Source of the DNA: Paenibacillus sp. 1781tsa1
GTDB lineage: Bacteria; Bacillota; Bacilli; Paenibacillales; Paenibacillaceae
NCBI RefSeq assembly: GCF_024159265.1
Contig: NZ_JAMYWY010000001.1
Location: 124,001 to 188,000, forward strand
Length of the DNA stretch: 64,000 nucleotides
Direction: 5' to 3'
Shown here: positions 32,879 to 42,590 of the stretch, piece by piece
How positions within the stretch are numbered: the stretch's first letter is position 1
Layout of the letters: every line of letters begins with the position of its first letter
The notes under the pieces: generated by a model
Database searches by the model: none
What the model was told of the DNA's origin: nothing
What the model saw: the letters and a program-made list of their open reading frames with translations, nothing else
Translations under genes and position numbers: made by a program

Positions 32879-33505
32879 ATGGCGATTGCAATTGTCGATT
32901 ACGGTATGGGTAACCTGCACAGCGTCGGCAAAGCGGTCGAACGTCTTGGCTACGAAGCGCTGGTCACGGGTGACCGGGAAGAGATTCTTGGCGCAGATGG
33001 TGTCATTCTGCCAGGCGTAGGTGCTTTTGGTGATGCAATGGTTCATTTGCGGGAGAGTGGACTGGATACGGTGGTGAAAGAAGCCGCTGCCGGGTCCAAA
33101 CCACTGCTCGGTATCTGTCTGGGGATGCAGTTGTTGTTCAGCTCAAGTGAAGAGCATGGCGAACATGAGGGACTGGATATTTTGCCAGGTAAAGTGGTGC
33201 GATTTGCACCAGGAGAACTGAAGGTTCCTCATATGGGATGGAACCGTTTGGAATTCCTGCACGCGGAAAACCCGCTATTTACGGGTCTTGAGGCAGGTCA
33301 TGTCTATTTTGTCCATTCCTATCATGCGCTTACTGAAAACAGGGACGATCTGCTGGCGGTAACGGATTACGGACATCCGGTGACAGCCATTGTAGGCAGA
33401 GGATCCAACTTCGGCATGCAATTCCACCCGGAGAAAAGTGGAGAGCTCGGTATGAAGCTGCTCGGCAACTTTTTGGCTCTGACAGGAGCACCTGTACAAA
33501 GGTAA
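32879..33505 (+). CDS. hisH: Imidazole glycerol phosphate synthase, glutaminase subunit
   Basis: A class I glutamine amidotransferase that supplies ammonia to HisF. Nucleophile Cys80 is in LLGICLGMQLLFSSSEE, and the catalytic His/Glu are in MQFHPEKSG. The N-terminal VDYGMGNLHSV is a HisH signature. Length 208 aa. The start lies three bases after the hisB stop. HisA is encoded between HisH and HisF, as usual. Confidence 0.97.
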   Translation: MAIAIVDYGMGNLHSVGKAVERLGYEALVTGDREEILGADGVILPGVGAFGDAMVHLRESGLDTVVKEAAAGSKPLLGICLGMQLLFSSSEEHGEHEGLDILPGKVVRFAPGELKVPHMGWNRLEFLHAENPLFTGLEAGHVYFVHSYHALTENRDDLLAVTDYGHPVTAIVGRGSNFGMQFHPEKSGELGMKLLGNFLALTGAPVQR

Positions 33506-33567
33506 AACATCATCTCTTCTTAACTATAGAAAGCGTACAAATCTAATTCATATTCAGGAGGCCTTGT

Positions 33568-34302
33568 ATGTCATCTTTTATCCTATATCCGGCGATTGAT
33601 ATCCGGGACGGCAAATGTGTAAGACTGGTGCAGGGAGATTATAATCAGGAGACTGTGTATAACGATGACCCGGTTCAAGTAGCTCTTTCCTGGGAGAAGC
33701 AAGGCGGTACATACGTGCATCTGGTGGATCTGGATGGTGCCAAAGCAGGTCATCCTGTTAACGATGAGCTGATCGGGCGGATTGCCTCGGCTGTGAACGT
33801 ACCTGTTCAGGTGGGCGGCGGACTTCGTACAGTAGCGGATGTAGAGCGTTTGCTGGGTCTGGGTGTTAGCCGGCTGATCATTGGAACAGCAGCCATTGAG
33901 GATCGTACTTTTACAGAGGAAGTACTGGGACGTTACAGCGACAAAGTGGCAATTGGCATCGACGCTCGTAATGGTTATGTGGCAACCCGCGGATGGCTTG
34001 AAACATCGGAAGTACAGGCAGAGGTACTCGCGAAGGAATTGGCGGCGTATGGGGCAGAAACGTTTATCTTTACGGATATTTCCCGTGATGGTATGATGCA
34101 GGGTCCTAATGTTGAAGCGATTGTATCTCTGGCCAAGGCAAGCGGACGGACGGTTATTGCTTCCGGTGGTGTGAGTGTAATGGATGATCTGCTTCGTCTG
34201 AGTCGTCACGCCGATGATGGTGTTGGTGGAGCAATCGTGGGTAAAGCACTGTATACGGGAAGCATCGATCTGTCTGAAGCGGTACGTGCGGTTAATAAGT
34301 AA
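33568..34302 (+). CDS. hisA: ProFAR isomerase HisA
   Basis: Isomerises the aminoaldose ProFAR to PRFAR. It is a (beta/alpha)8 barrel with phosphate-binding repeats; catalytic Asp residues lie in YPAIDIRDGKCVRLVQGDY and in the FTDISRDGMMQGPN half. The length of 244 aa is normal. CAGGAGGCC precedes the ATG. It lies between hisH and hisF in the operon. Confidence 0.97.
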   Translation: MSSFILYPAIDIRDGKCVRLVQGDYNQETVYNDDPVQVALSWEKQGGTYVHLVDLDGAKAGHPVNDELIGRIASAVNVPVQVGGGLRTVADVERLLGLGVSRLIIGTAAIEDRTFTEEVLGRYSDKVAIGIDARNGYVATRGWLETSEVQAEVLAKELAAYGAETFIFTDISRDGMMQGPNVEAIVSLAKASGRTVIASGGVSVMDDLLRLSRHADDGVGGAIVGKALYTGSIDLSEAVRAVNK

Positions 34303-34332
34303 GGGATATTCGGGTAGAGAGGAAGAGGTAGC

Positions 34333-35094
34333 ATGCTGGCAAAAAGAATCATCCCCTGTCTGGACGTGAAGGACGGCCGGGTCGTCAAAGGCGTCAACTT
34401 CGTCAATCTCCGCGATGCGGGTGATCCGGTAGAGCTGGCGGCGCTATATGACCGCGAGGGCGCGGACGAATTGGTATTTCTCGATATCTCTGCTTCGGTA
34501 GAAGGTCGCGAAACGATGGAAGAAGTCGTGCGGCAGACGGCTGGCGAGATTGCTATTCCCTTTACGGTAGGTGGTGGCATCTCCAAGGTGGAGGACATGA
34601 AGCGGATTCTCCGTGCAGGAGCGGATAAAATTGCAGTGAATACAGCCGCGGTACTTAATCCGCAGTTGATTGCCGATGGTGCACGTCGCTTTGGCTCGCA
34701 GTGTATCGTGGTAGCGATCGATGCCAAGTATAACGATGCTTGGGGCGAGTGGGAGGTCTATACACATGGTGGACGGAAACCCTCCGGCATCAAGGCGCTG
34801 GAATGGGTTAAACAGGCTGAGAGCTTAGGCGCGGGAGAGATTCTGCTAACCAGTATGGACGCAGACGGAACAAAAGACGGCTTCGATCTGAAGCTGACGG
34901 CAGCTGTATCCGAATCTGTGCGTATTCCGGTCATCGCATCGGGCGGTGCGGGCAAGGAATCACATTTCTATGATGTATTCACCACAGGCAAAGCAGATGC
35001 AGGTCTGGCCGCAACGATTTTCCATTACAAAGAAATCGCCGTACCGGCGTTAAAACAACATTTGAGAGAACAAGGGGTGGAGATCCGTGACTAA
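34333..35094 (+). CDS. hisF: Imidazole glycerol phosphate synthase, cyclase subunit
   Basis: Barrel subunit that closes the imidazole ring and releases AICAR for purine synthesis. Signatures are [31 protein letters not shown] and [15 protein letters not shown], with catalytic Asp residues in CLDV and SMDADG. Length 253 aa. GAGGAAGAGG precedes the ATG. Its end overlaps the hisIE start by eight bases. Confidence 0.97.
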   Translation: MLAKRIIPCLDVKDGRVVKGVNFVNLRDAGDPVELAALYDREGADELVFLDISASVEGRETMEEVVRQTAGEIAIPFTVGGGISKVEDMKRILRAGADKIAVNTAAVLNPQLIADGARRFGSQCIVVAIDAKYNDAWGEWEVYTHGGRKPSGIKALEWVKQAESLGAGEILLTSMDADGTKDGFDLKLTAAVSESVRIPVIASGGAGKESHFYDVFTTGKADAGLAATIFHYKEIAVPALKQHLREQGVEIRD

Positions 35095-35821
35095 AGTGAG
35101 CGATGAAATCAAGGAACAGTTGTCCTTGGAACAGGTTGTGGAACACATTCGTTGGAGTGATGGTTTGGTTCCTGCCATTGTGCAGGACGTGGATACTCGG
35201 GAAGTCTTAATGATGGCTTATATGAATCGCGAATCTCTGAAGTTGTCGCTTGAATCCGGTGAAACCTGGTTCTGGTCACGCTCGCGCCAAGAGCTGTGGC
35301 ATAAAGGGGCAACATCTGGCAACGTGCAGACCATTACTTCCCTAAAATATGATTGCGACGGTGATACCTTGTTGGTTGAGGTCAAACCGAACGGTCCCGC
35401 TTGCCATACAGGGGCGGTAACTTGTTTCCATAATGAGATCATTGGATTGCCAGAGAATTCGACAGACAAGGCTCCGGATGAAGCGGGTGCGGCATCTGCT
35501 TCTGCAAGTTCCGGTTCCGAAAGTCGCTTTGAGGTATTGGCTGAACTGGAATCCGTTATTGCAGAGCGTGAACGTGAGCGTCCTGAGGGTGCATACACAA
35601 CGTATCTGTTTGATAAAGGTGTAGACAAAATACTGAAAAAAATCGGTGAAGAAGCGTCCGAAACGATCATCGCCGCCAAAAATAAAGATAATGGCGAGCT
35701 TCGTCTGGAAGTCAGTGACCTGATGTATCACCTGCTCGTCCTGTTACAAGAGCGCAAGCTGCCACTGGACGACATTATGTCAGAGCTGAGCCGCCGTCAT
35801 GAACGGCCTCGCCGAGATTAG
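35087..35821 (+). CDS. hisIE: Bifunctional phosphoribosyl-AMP cyclohydrolase / phosphoribosyl-ATP pyrophosphatase
   Basis: Catalyses steps two and three of histidine synthesis. The HisI half (about residues 15-125) holds [24 protein letters not shown] and the zinc Cys/His set in [23 protein letters not shown]. An Ala/Ser/Glu-rich linker ([17 protein letters not shown]) joins the HisE half (about 147-244) with [15 protein letters not shown]. The start is GTG at 35087, eight bases inside hisF, preceded by AAGGGGTGGAG. It lies directly before hisJ. Confidence 0.96.
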   Translation: MTKVSDEIKEQLSLEQVVEHIRWSDGLVPAIVQDVDTREVLMMAYMNRESLKLSLESGETWFWSRSRQELWHKGATSGNVQTITSLKYDCDGDTLLVEVKPNGPACHTGAVTCFHNEIIGLPENSTDKAPDEAGAASASASSGSESRFEVLAELESVIAERERERPEGAYTTYLFDKGVDKILKKIGEEASETIIAAKNKDNGELRLEVSDLMYHLLVLLQERKLPLDDIMSELSRRHERPRRD

Positions 35822-35833
35822 GAGGCGAGTTTC

Positions 35834-36658
35834 GTGCGTATAGACTATCATACACACCATGAGCGGTGTGGACATGCCGTTGGCAAACTGGAAGAGTACG
35901 TGCAGCGTGGTGTGGAGATCGGACTATCCCAGATTGGATTGTCCGATCACATGCCATTGTTGCATGTCGATCCGGCTCAATATTATCCGGAAATGGCGAT
36001 GCCTATGGATGAGTTGCCGCGTTATGTAGAGGAGTGTTTCTCCCTGAAAGAACGTTACCGTGGGCAGATTGACGTACGTGTTGGTCTGGAAGGTGACTAT
36101 ATTGAAGGCTGGGAAACAGAGATTCGTGCGATCATTGAGCGTTATCCTTGGGACTATGTGATTGGCTCCGTTCATTTCCTCGGGGAATGGGACATTACGG
36201 ATTTCCGCCAGACCCATCACTGGGAGGGCAAAGACATCCTTGACGTATATCGTCAGTACTATGATGCTGTAAGCAAGGCAGCTGCGACGGGCATGTACGA
36301 TATTATGGGCCATACGGATGTCATTAAACGGTTTGGCTATGTTCCTTCAGAGGAGCAGACAGACGAACGTATCTCACTGGAGAACGCAGCGCTACAGGCA
36401 ATTGCCAAAAGCGGCTGCACCATGGAGCTGAATGCTTCCGGATTATCGAAGCCGTGTGCCGAGATGTTTCCTAGTCGCAGAATGCTGACGGAAGCCATTC
36501 GATTGGGCATTCCATTAACCATGGGTTCTGATGCACATGACCCACTGAAGTTGGGGGATTATTTGCCGGAAGCTGAAGCACTTTTACATGAGTTGGGCTG
36601 TACGGAAGTCGCTGTTTTTGAAGGCCGTCAGCGCTCGTTCATTCCTTTAAATGTATAA
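35834..36658 (+). CDS. hisJ: Histidinol-phosphatase, PHP family
   Basis: Dephosphorylates histidinol phosphate. PHP metal ligands are visible in RIDYHTHHERCGHA, GLSDHMPL, GSVHFLGEWD, MGHTDVIKRFG and GSDAHDPLKLG. Length 274 aa. It starts at GTG preceded by GGAGGCGAG, 12 bases after hisIE. With this gene all steps from PRPP to histidine are encoded together except a dedicated aminotransferase (HisC), which I do not see in the window. Confidence 0.93.
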   Translation: MRIDYHTHHERCGHAVGKLEEYVQRGVEIGLSQIGLSDHMPLLHVDPAQYYPEMAMPMDELPRYVEECFSLKERYRGQIDVRVGLEGDYIEGWETEIRAIIERYPWDYVIGSVHFLGEWDITDFRQTHHWEGKDILDVYRQYYDAVSKAAATGMYDIMGHTDVIKRFGYVPSEEQTDERISLENAALQAIAKSGCTMELNASGLSKPCAEMFPSRRMLTEAIRLGIPLTMGSDAHDPLKLGDYLPEAEALLHELGCTEVAVFEGRQRSFIPLNV

Positions 36659-36698
36659 GCCAGTGGAGTATAATGAGGGTAGGAAATAACCTTTTAGA

Positions 36699-36912
36699 GG
36701 TAGTTCAAAAAGTCCGCCTTTGATTACGAAGGATGCCTAATGGCATCTTCAGCATCGAAGCTGGAATTCAGCCGAAATAGGTGGATGCTTACGAAGTATG
36801 TTTCCTCTGGAAACATTGTGGTTGCTCACGTAGTTTTGCCTACGCTCCGCTACTCCATTTCTAGCTTTATCCCATCTTCTCGGTACTGAAAACCGGACTT
36901 TTTGAACACTCG
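36699..36912. repeat. MITE-like element with terminal inverted repeats
   Basis: A 214-base non-coding block between hisJ and prs. Its ends carry a perfect 14-base inverted repeat (GTTCAAAAAGTCCG at 36703-36716 and its complement at 36894-36907). The octamer CTTTTAGA flanks it on both sides (36691-36698 and 36913-36920), as expected of an 8-base target-site duplication. The interior has small hairpins but no open frame. The transposase family is not recognised, and no second copy is present in the window. Confidence 0.65.
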
Positions 36913-36960
36913 CTTTTAGATAAGGGATTATATAGGGACTTCAACCCTCGGGAGGGCATT

Positions 36961-37908
36961 ATGCAGCATTCGTTACGTATTTTTTCCGGTTCATCGAACC
37001 CTAAGCTGGCAGAACAGGTATGTGACAAGCTGGGAGTACAACTGGGCAAGATCAAGCTGTCCAGGTTCAAGAGCGGAGAAATATACGTTCATTATGAAGA
37101 AACGATCCGTAATTGTGATGTGTTTCTGGTACAGTCGTTGTCTCATCCGATCAATGAGCTGTTTGTCGAGCTGTTGGTGATGATTGATGCCGCAAAGAGG
37201 GCTTCAGCACGCACTGTGAACATCATTGTTCCGTATTATGGCTATGCTCGTCAAGAGCGCAAATCCGCTCCACGGGAACCGATCTCGGCCAAGATGGTCG
37301 CAGATGTATTAACTACGGCTGGCGCCAATCGAGTGGTAACGATTGACCTGCACGCAGCGGCCATTCAGGGATTTTTCAACATTCCAGTTGATCACATGAC
37401 ATCGCTCGATCTGATTAGTGATTATCTGTTAAGCAAAGGAATCGAGAACCCTGTCGTGGTCTCCCCTGATGCGGGACGAGCATCGATGGCAGAGAAGTTG
37501 GCTAATCGTCTGGATTCCCCATTTGCCATTATGATCAAGAAACGTCCAAGCCATAATGAATCGGTAATTACCCATGTCATTGGTGATGTAGAAGGACGGA
37601 CACCGATTATTATTGAGGATCTGATCGACACCGGAACAACCATTCTGAATGTGGTGGAAGGGTTGAAGGAACGCGGGTCCAAAAATGTATATGTATGTGC
37701 AACACACGGATTGTTCTCAGATGGGGCAGTAAGTAAATTGAATCACCCGTCAATTGAAGAGGTGGTAGTTACGGACTCGATCGCACTGCCAGATGACCAC
37801 CCTGAATGCTTCAAAGTGTTACCTGTTGCGCCAATGCTGGCTCGCGCCGTGCGCATTATTGTGGATGGTGGCTCCATGGCCACATTGTTTAAGGATTCTG
37901 GCATTTAG
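36961..37908 (+). CDS. prs: Ribose-phosphate pyrophosphokinase (PRPP synthetase)
   Basis: Makes PRPP from ribose-5-phosphate and ATP, the substrate of HisG. The catalytic flexible loop is in PYYGYARQERKSAPREPISAK, the ribose-phosphate site in VVSPDAGRASMAEKLA, and the PRPP loop is IIIEDLIDTGTTI. Length 315 aa is normal. GGGAGGG precedes the ATG. Sequence differs from the usual housekeeping Prs in several family-conserved positions (for example ...QDRKARS... is QERKSAP here), so it is probably a second paralogue associated with the his operon. Confidence 0.94.
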   Translation: MQHSLRIFSGSSNPKLAEQVCDKLGVQLGKIKLSRFKSGEIYVHYEETIRNCDVFLVQSLSHPINELFVELLVMIDAAKRASARTVNIIVPYYGYARQERKSAPREPISAKMVADVLTTAGANRVVTIDLHAAAIQGFFNIPVDHMTSLDLISDYLLSKGIENPVVVSPDAGRASMAEKLANRLDSPFAIMIKKRPSHNESVITHVIGDVEGRTPIIIEDLIDTGTTILNVVEGLKERGSKNVYVCATHGLFSDGAVSKLNHPSIEEVVVTDSIALPDDHPECFKVLPVAPMLARAVRIIVDGGSMATLFKDSGI

Positions 37909-37948
37909 AGCATCGAGGATATAACGGTGTGTGGCCAGATGAACTGTT

Positions 37949-37987
37949 CCGTGTCTGAGTTGTTGTCTGCTCAGCACGGTTTTTTTG
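37949..37987 (+). terminator. Intrinsic terminator of prs
   Basis: CCGTGTCTGAG pairs with CTCAGCACGG, with one bulged base, and is followed by T residues. Confidence 0.85.
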
Positions 37988-38036
37988 TTTTGGCTCTTGG
38001 AATTCAATTCTTGCATTGCTGCTCAGAGGCTTGTGC

Positions 38037-38042
38037 TATAAT
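38037..38042 (+). promoter_or_regulatory. Extended -10 promoter of the sugar-locus regulator
   Basis: TGCTATAAT is a perfect extended -10. TTGCAT lies 20 bases upstream, too far for a good -35. Confidence 0.55.
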
Positions 38043-38057
38043 AACATAAAATCAGTC

Positions 38058-38073
38058 ATGATAACGTTATCAT
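38058..38073. promoter_or_regulatory. Palindromic operator, LacI/CcpA type
   Basis: ATGATAACGTTATCAT is a perfect 16-base palindrome with a central CG. Its core matches 13 of 14 positions of the cre consensus TGWAANCGNTNWCA. It is 15 bases downstream of the -10, a position suited to repression. Confidence 0.65.
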
Positions 38074-38162
38074 ATAGTATTCAGCCCCTAAGGTGAGATG
38101 GATGCTGAACAGTAGAACCACGGCTGAGAACATTGGCATCGTGGAGTGAGGAGTGGGGTCTA

Positions 38163-40424
38163 TTGTCTCGTAATTGGTACTACCGGTTACTGTTCTCGTA
38201 TTTCCCAATTTTTTTTCTTACGGTGACCATACTCATTTTCATCGCGTTTGTTTTCATCAATGACATATCTAAAGAGGAAACAAAAAAAGCAGACCGGATC
38301 TCCTCCAGTTATATGATAGACACGGTGGATCGCACAATCAGGGATATTGAACTATCCATCCTGGAAACGGTACAGAGTCAGCAGGCATACAAACTCTATT
38401 TTAATAATACCAACCTGGCCAGCCCGGACACGGTGTATGCAATAGCGCAGAATTTACGTGAGCTAACCAATTCGTCCTCATGGATTCAATCCATCTATCT
38501 ATATGACAAGCGAAATAAACATGTTCTGACCATAAGTGGTTCCAGAGAAGCAGAAAGTTTCTCGGATAAGGCATGGATTGATCAGATGGCTACCGGATCT
38601 ATCGGTTCAGGCTGGCAGCCAGTTCGGGAATTCGATACGGGCTCTGTTCAACGTACCCCTATTCGTGTATTGACCGTGAATAAGGACATGCCTTTGCCTT
38701 TTGGCTCTCAGGGCACATTGGTCATTAATATCAAGATGAGCAGTATTGAACAAAGTGTAGATAGTATGGTTAATGGTCAGCTCTCATTCCTGACGATTAC
38801 GGATCGGGACGGTAAGGTTGTGTATAATGCACACTCGGACCAAGAAGGCTCGATAGATGGTCAGGAACTGAACAGGCTGCCACTAGAAAGACTAGGCTGG
38901 ACAATATCCAGTGGAATCAAGGCCGGCAACTTATTTGGCTGGGTATCTGTCGTGTCATATGTATGGGTAATCATTGCCATTGTGACTGTCATCTGTGCGA
39001 TTGTGTATATCGTGTATATTACTCGTCGTAACTATAAACCCATTCAGATTATCATGAACCGGATCGAGTCTCATCAGATTCGGGCGTTTGAGCACTCGGG
39101 TGCTCGCACGGATGAGATGAAGATGATTGACGGTGTGCTTGAGAATCTGATTAATCACATGATGGATTATGACAAGAAAAGCAGGGAAAATGTACTCATG
39201 CAGCGTAGCAAGTTGTTCAATGCCCTATTGCATGGTGAACACATCGAAAATGCAGCAGAGCAATTAACAGAGCTCTCTCCACTGAATGACGTGCATGACT
39301 CCTCGCGCTTTGTCGTTGTCGTTGGAGAGATTAACCGTTATGAGAAGGGGTTTCAGGAGAGGTACACAAGAGGTGAACAAAATACGCTGAAGTTTGCCTT
39401 GATGAACGTTTTGCAAGAACTGTCACGTAATACTGGAGTACAATGCTGGACGGAATGGATTAGTGTAGATCAGATTGCAATCCTTTTCGTGTTCAAAGAA
39501 CAGAGTGATAACAACTTGGATATGTCTGGTCAGATTCGTGTTGTAGCTGAGGAATGCAAATCTTGGGTGGAACAAAATCTACGCATTTCCTTAAGCTTTG
39601 GTATTGGACCTATTGCTCAGGGAATCGGTGCGATACGCAATTCCTATGCGGCAGCAGAAGCGGTAATGCAACGCAAACTATTGATGAATGGAGATGTCGG
39701 CCAAGCCGACTGCGGTGAACCACAGCATCCTTTGCTGGATACCTATACTTATCTACAGATGATTGCGGACTTTGTTAAGCGGTTCCGGATGTCGAGTGGA
39801 CAGTGGCGGGAACAGTTGGAGGAGATCTTTACAGCATTTGAACAGAACAAACTGCCAGATGACGAGATTCGTTCTCTGATTCAGGCCATGTTGCAGATGC
39901 TTAGCCGAGAGGTGGCCATGATGTCGGAAGGACTCCAGGAAGAGCTGTCCGAAGACAACATCAATAGATGGTTGAGTGCTGTGGAAGAGGCAGAGACGCT
40001 TACGGATGTGAAGAGTCTTTTGTTCGATGGTCTGACGGACCTATTCAGAACGTATGTGGCGGTAACGGAAACCAAGAGTTACAAAGCCATGGTTAACGAA
40101 ATGAAAAATTATATCGAAGAACAGTTTGCGAATCCTGATCTTTCATTGAAACATCTCAGCGACCGATTCCAGATTACGGGCAAACATGCGAGTTATTTGT
40201 TCAAGACAGAATTCAACATGAAGTTTGTTGATTTTGTTACGGAGCTTCGCATGAAGGAGACGGAGCAGCTTCTGCTCAATACGGATTACTCTCTGCAGGA
40301 TATTGCCCTGAAGGTTGGGTATGCAAATGGAATTACGTTGGGACGTGTATTTAAACGGGTAACGGGCATTACACCAGGAGATTATCGTCGTTTGAAACGA
40401 GAACATCGAGAACCCGAAGAGTAA
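38163..40424 (+). CDS. Membrane-anchored AraC-type transcriptional regulator
   Basis: A 753-aa regulator. A first membrane helix (SYFPIFFLTVTILIFIAFVFI) is followed by an extracellular sensor region of about 250 residues, a second helix (VVSYVWVIIAIVTVICAIVYIVYI), a cytoplasmic linker with a GGDEF-like degenerate segment (SLSFGIGPIAQGIGAIRNSYAAAEAV), and a C-terminal AraC double HTH (NPDLSLKHLSDRFQITGKHASYLFK...DYSLQDIALKVGYANGITLGRVFKRVTGITPGDYR). I place the start at TTG 38163 behind GAGGAGTGGGG; the frame is also open to TTG 38133. It precedes and probably activates the sugar importer at 40.9 kb. Confidence 0.85.
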   Translation: MSRNWYYRLLFSYFPIFFLTVTILIFIAFVFINDISKEETKKADRISSSYMIDTVDRTIRDIELSILETVQSQQAYKLYFNNTNLASPDTVYAIAQNLRELTNSSSWIQSIYLYDKRNKHVLTISGSREAESFSDKAWIDQMATGSIGSGWQPVREFDTGSVQRTPIRVLTVNKDMPLPFGSQGTLVINIKMSSIEQSVDSMVNGQLSFLTITDRDGKVVYNAHSDQEGSIDGQELNRLPLERLGWTISSGIKAGNLFGWVSVVSYVWVIIAIVTVICAIVYIVYITRRNYKPIQIIMNRIESHQIRAFEHSGARTDEMKMIDGVLENLINHMMDYDKKSRENVLMQRSKLFNALLHGEHIENAAEQLTELSPLNDVHDSSRFVVVVGEINRYEKGFQERYTRGEQNTLKFALMNVLQELSRNTGVQCWTEWISVDQIAILFVFKEQSDNNLDMSGQIRVVAEECKSWVEQNLRISLSFGIGPIAQGIGAIRNSYAAAEAVMQRKLLMNGDVGQADCGEPQHPLLDTYTYLQMIADFVKRFRMSSGQWREQLEEIFTAFEQNKLPDDEIRSLIQAMLQMLSREVAMMSEGLQEELSEDNINRWLSAVEEAETLTDVKSLLFDGLTDLFRTYVAVTETKSYKAMVNEMKNYIEEQFANPDLSLKHLSDRFQITGKHASYLFKTEFNMKFVDFVTELRMKETEQLLLNTDYSLQDIALKVGYANGITLGRVFKRVTGITPGDYRRLKREHREPEE

Positions 40425-40466
40425 CACAATGATGACCATATTCTGAGATCTGTACATCAGGATAGC

Positions 40467-40533
40467 ACAGGGTGAATTTCATGCAGTCACTTTCCACCAG
40501 GAGAGCAGGCTTGCAGAGGTTCGCCCTGTTTTT
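40467..40533 (+). terminator. Possible terminator after the regulator
   Basis: CAGGGTGAA and TTCGCCCTG form a nine-base-pair stem enclosing a large loop and are followed by TTTTT. Confidence 0.45.
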
Positions 40534-40770
40534 GGTTGAACAGTTCTCTGCTACGTGAGATCGATGCAACTGTTTTCGCAGGATAACAAGCTAATATCCC
40601 TGTTTTTCCCCGTATGCGAATATAGGCAGTGTGTGAAAATGGTTTATCCGAATGGGGACAGGCAGTTCCGAGTCGTGAGGCGTTGAGAGCCATCACAACC
40701 TAGGGCAGCGCGGCTTTGGGAAAATAATCAGTCTGCGAAAATGGGCTTAGCATATAAACCATAATCCGCT

Positions 40771-40784
40771 TGTAAGCGCTTCCG
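40771..40784 (+). promoter_or_regulatory. cre-like catabolite control site
   Basis: TGTAAGCGCTTCCG matches the CcpA cre consensus TGWAANCGNTNWCA except at its 3' end. It lies about 90 bases before the sugar-binding lipoprotein gene, in the 447-base regulator-lipoprotein gap. Confidence 0.6.
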
Positions 40785-40871
40785 AAACTGGTTTATTGCA
40801 GGACAACGGAAAAATGTGAAATACTCTGGGCAAGCTTTAAACATTCACGCAAAGCCAAAGGGGATGACAAA

Positions 40872-42473
40872 ATGACAAGAAAAGCAACCAAAGGGAGTCT
40901 GAAGAAATGGATGGGTTTGGCGCTTACGATGGTAATGGGCGTTTCTTTACTTGCGGGATGCTCATCAGCATCAGAAGAATCAGCTGAAGGCGGAACATCA
41001 GGCAATGGTGAGCGCGTTACCTTAAAGGTGGAGATTTTCGACCGTGGTAACAGTCCTTCGCCGTACACAATTACGAACAACTATCTATCTAAAATGATTC
41101 AGGAGAAGTTCGGTGATCCCAACAATATTGATGTACAGTTTGTACCCGTTCAGCGTTCTGAGGAAGTTACCAAGCTGAATGTCCTGATGGCTAGTAATAC
41201 GGATGTCCCTGATATTGTCTTTGTTTATGACTCAAGCGTGTTTTATCGGTATGCCCAACAAGGTGGACTGACTGATGTTGGAGAGTTGATTGATCAGTAC
41301 GGTCCAAACCTGAAGAAGTTCCTGGGCGAAGATACTTTGAAGTTCGGGCAAGTAGAAGGACAACAGTTTGCTGTTCCGGGTAAACGTGCTATCACAGGCC
41401 GATACAGCTCTTACATTCGTCAGGATTGGCTCGATAAGCTGGGATTGCCAGCACCGAAGACCACGGATGAATTATATACAACTTTGAAAGCGTTCAAGGA
41501 TAAAGATCCTGGTGGTCTCGGAAGCAAAAACATCCCAATGGGTATGGCTCTTGCACCGGCTCAATTCGAAACGCTCATCTATTCATTCATCAAGCCTGTT
41601 AGTGGCGACCTGACTTACGGTCAACGGTATGAGTTGCCGCTGCATGAAGGATTCAAAGAATCGATGCAGTTCCTGAACAAATTGTACAACGAAGGTTTGA
41701 TCAGCAAAGATTTCAGTTTGGATGAAGACAAAACGCAATTAGGTAAAGACATTCAAAACGGTAACGTAGGTTACTGGTCTGAAGATGTGGATGCCATGTT
41801 CTACGGAGATGGGACACTGGATAATTTAACGAAGAACGTAAGTGGCAGCAAAGTGTTGCCGGTGGATGTATACACTAATCCAAATGCAGACAACAAACAC
41901 ATCAAGTCACGCTACGGAACAAATGGTATGTACATTATGATTCCGAAGAGCAGCAAACGTTCTGTCGAAGCGATCAAATATCTCGACTGGATGGCATCTG
42001 ACAACAATCTGATTGATATCTACAGTGGTGTGGAAGGCGAGAACTATGATCTGGTAGACGGCATTCCAGTTGTGAAGGAAGATGCATCCCAAGAAGCGCA
42101 GGATCGCCTGTTCAATGCAGGGGATACAGCAATTATCTCCAACGGTAAAAACATCGGTGATCAGGCAACGAATGAAAAAGCATGGATTCTGGGCTTCCCG
42201 CAGAATAACCAGGAGCTCCTGAAACAATCCATTGATATTGCCAACACCGACACAGTGGGACCGATTATCTTCGATAAACCGATTGAAGCAGAGATGAAGT
42301 ACAGCACAGCTCTCAAAGATAAATTGAACGTCATTATTGTAAAAACAGCGATGGCTAAGCCAGCAGATTTCGATGCGGTGTATGAGAAAGAAATGGCTGA
42401 TTTCATGTCGCTCGGTGGTACTGAACTGAAAAAAGAACTTGAAGAAGCAGTTCAAGCACTCCCTGCAAACTAA
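40872..42473 (+). CDS. Extracellular sugar-binding lipoprotein of an ABC importer
   Basis: A family 1 solute-binding protein of 533 aa, similar in type to LplA. The lipoprotein signal peptide ends in the lipobox LLAGC with Cys30, after which an Ala/Ser/Glu/Gly-rich linker leads to the binding domain (VTLKVEIFDRGNSPSPYTITNNYLSKMI). It would be anchored outside the membrane and deliver substrate to the two downstream permeases. Its bound sugar cannot be deduced, but the neighbouring lyase-like enzyme suggests an oligosaccharide from a uronic-acid-containing polymer. A hairpin separates it from the permease genes. Confidence 0.9.
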   Translation: MTRKATKGSLKKWMGLALTMVMGVSLLAGCSSASEESAEGGTSGNGERVTLKVEIFDRGNSPSPYTITNNYLSKMIQEKFGDPNNIDVQFVPVQRSEEVTKLNVLMASNTDVPDIVFVYDSSVFYRYAQQGGLTDVGELIDQYGPNLKKFLGEDTLKFGQVEGQQFAVPGKRAITGRYSSYIRQDWLDKLGLPAPKTTDELYTTLKAFKDKDPGGLGSKNIPMGMALAPAQFETLIYSFIKPVSGDLTYGQRYELPLHEGFKESMQFLNKLYNEGLISKDFSLDEDKTQLGKDIQNGNVGYWSEDVDAMFYGDGTLDNLTKNVSGSKVLPVDVYTNPNADNKHIKSRYGTNGMYIMIPKSSKRSVEAIKYLDWMASDNNLIDIYSGVEGENYDLVDGIPVVKEDASQEAQDRLFNAGDTAIISNGKNIGDQATNEKAWILGFPQNNQELLKQSIDIANTDTVGPIIFDKPIEAEMKYSTALKDKLNVIIVKTAMAKPADFDAVYEKEMADFMSLGGTELKKELEEAVQALPAN

Positions 42474-42536
42474 CTAGCTCTACACTTTAAGATCAAAGAC
42501 AGATATGCATGTTACCGTATAACTTTGGAAGGGACG

Positions 42537-42559
42537 TGTGCCGCCGGCTTGGCGGCACA
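42537..42559 (+). promoter_or_regulatory. Intercistronic stem-loop between binding protein and permease genes
   Basis: TGTGCCGCC and GGCGGCACA form a perfect nine-base-pair stem with a five-base loop and no T run. Such hairpins commonly protect the binding-protein mRNA and keep it more abundant than permease mRNA. Confidence 0.65.
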
Positions 42560-42590
42560 GCCGTTTCTTAGTTGATAGGAGGAAACCGAC

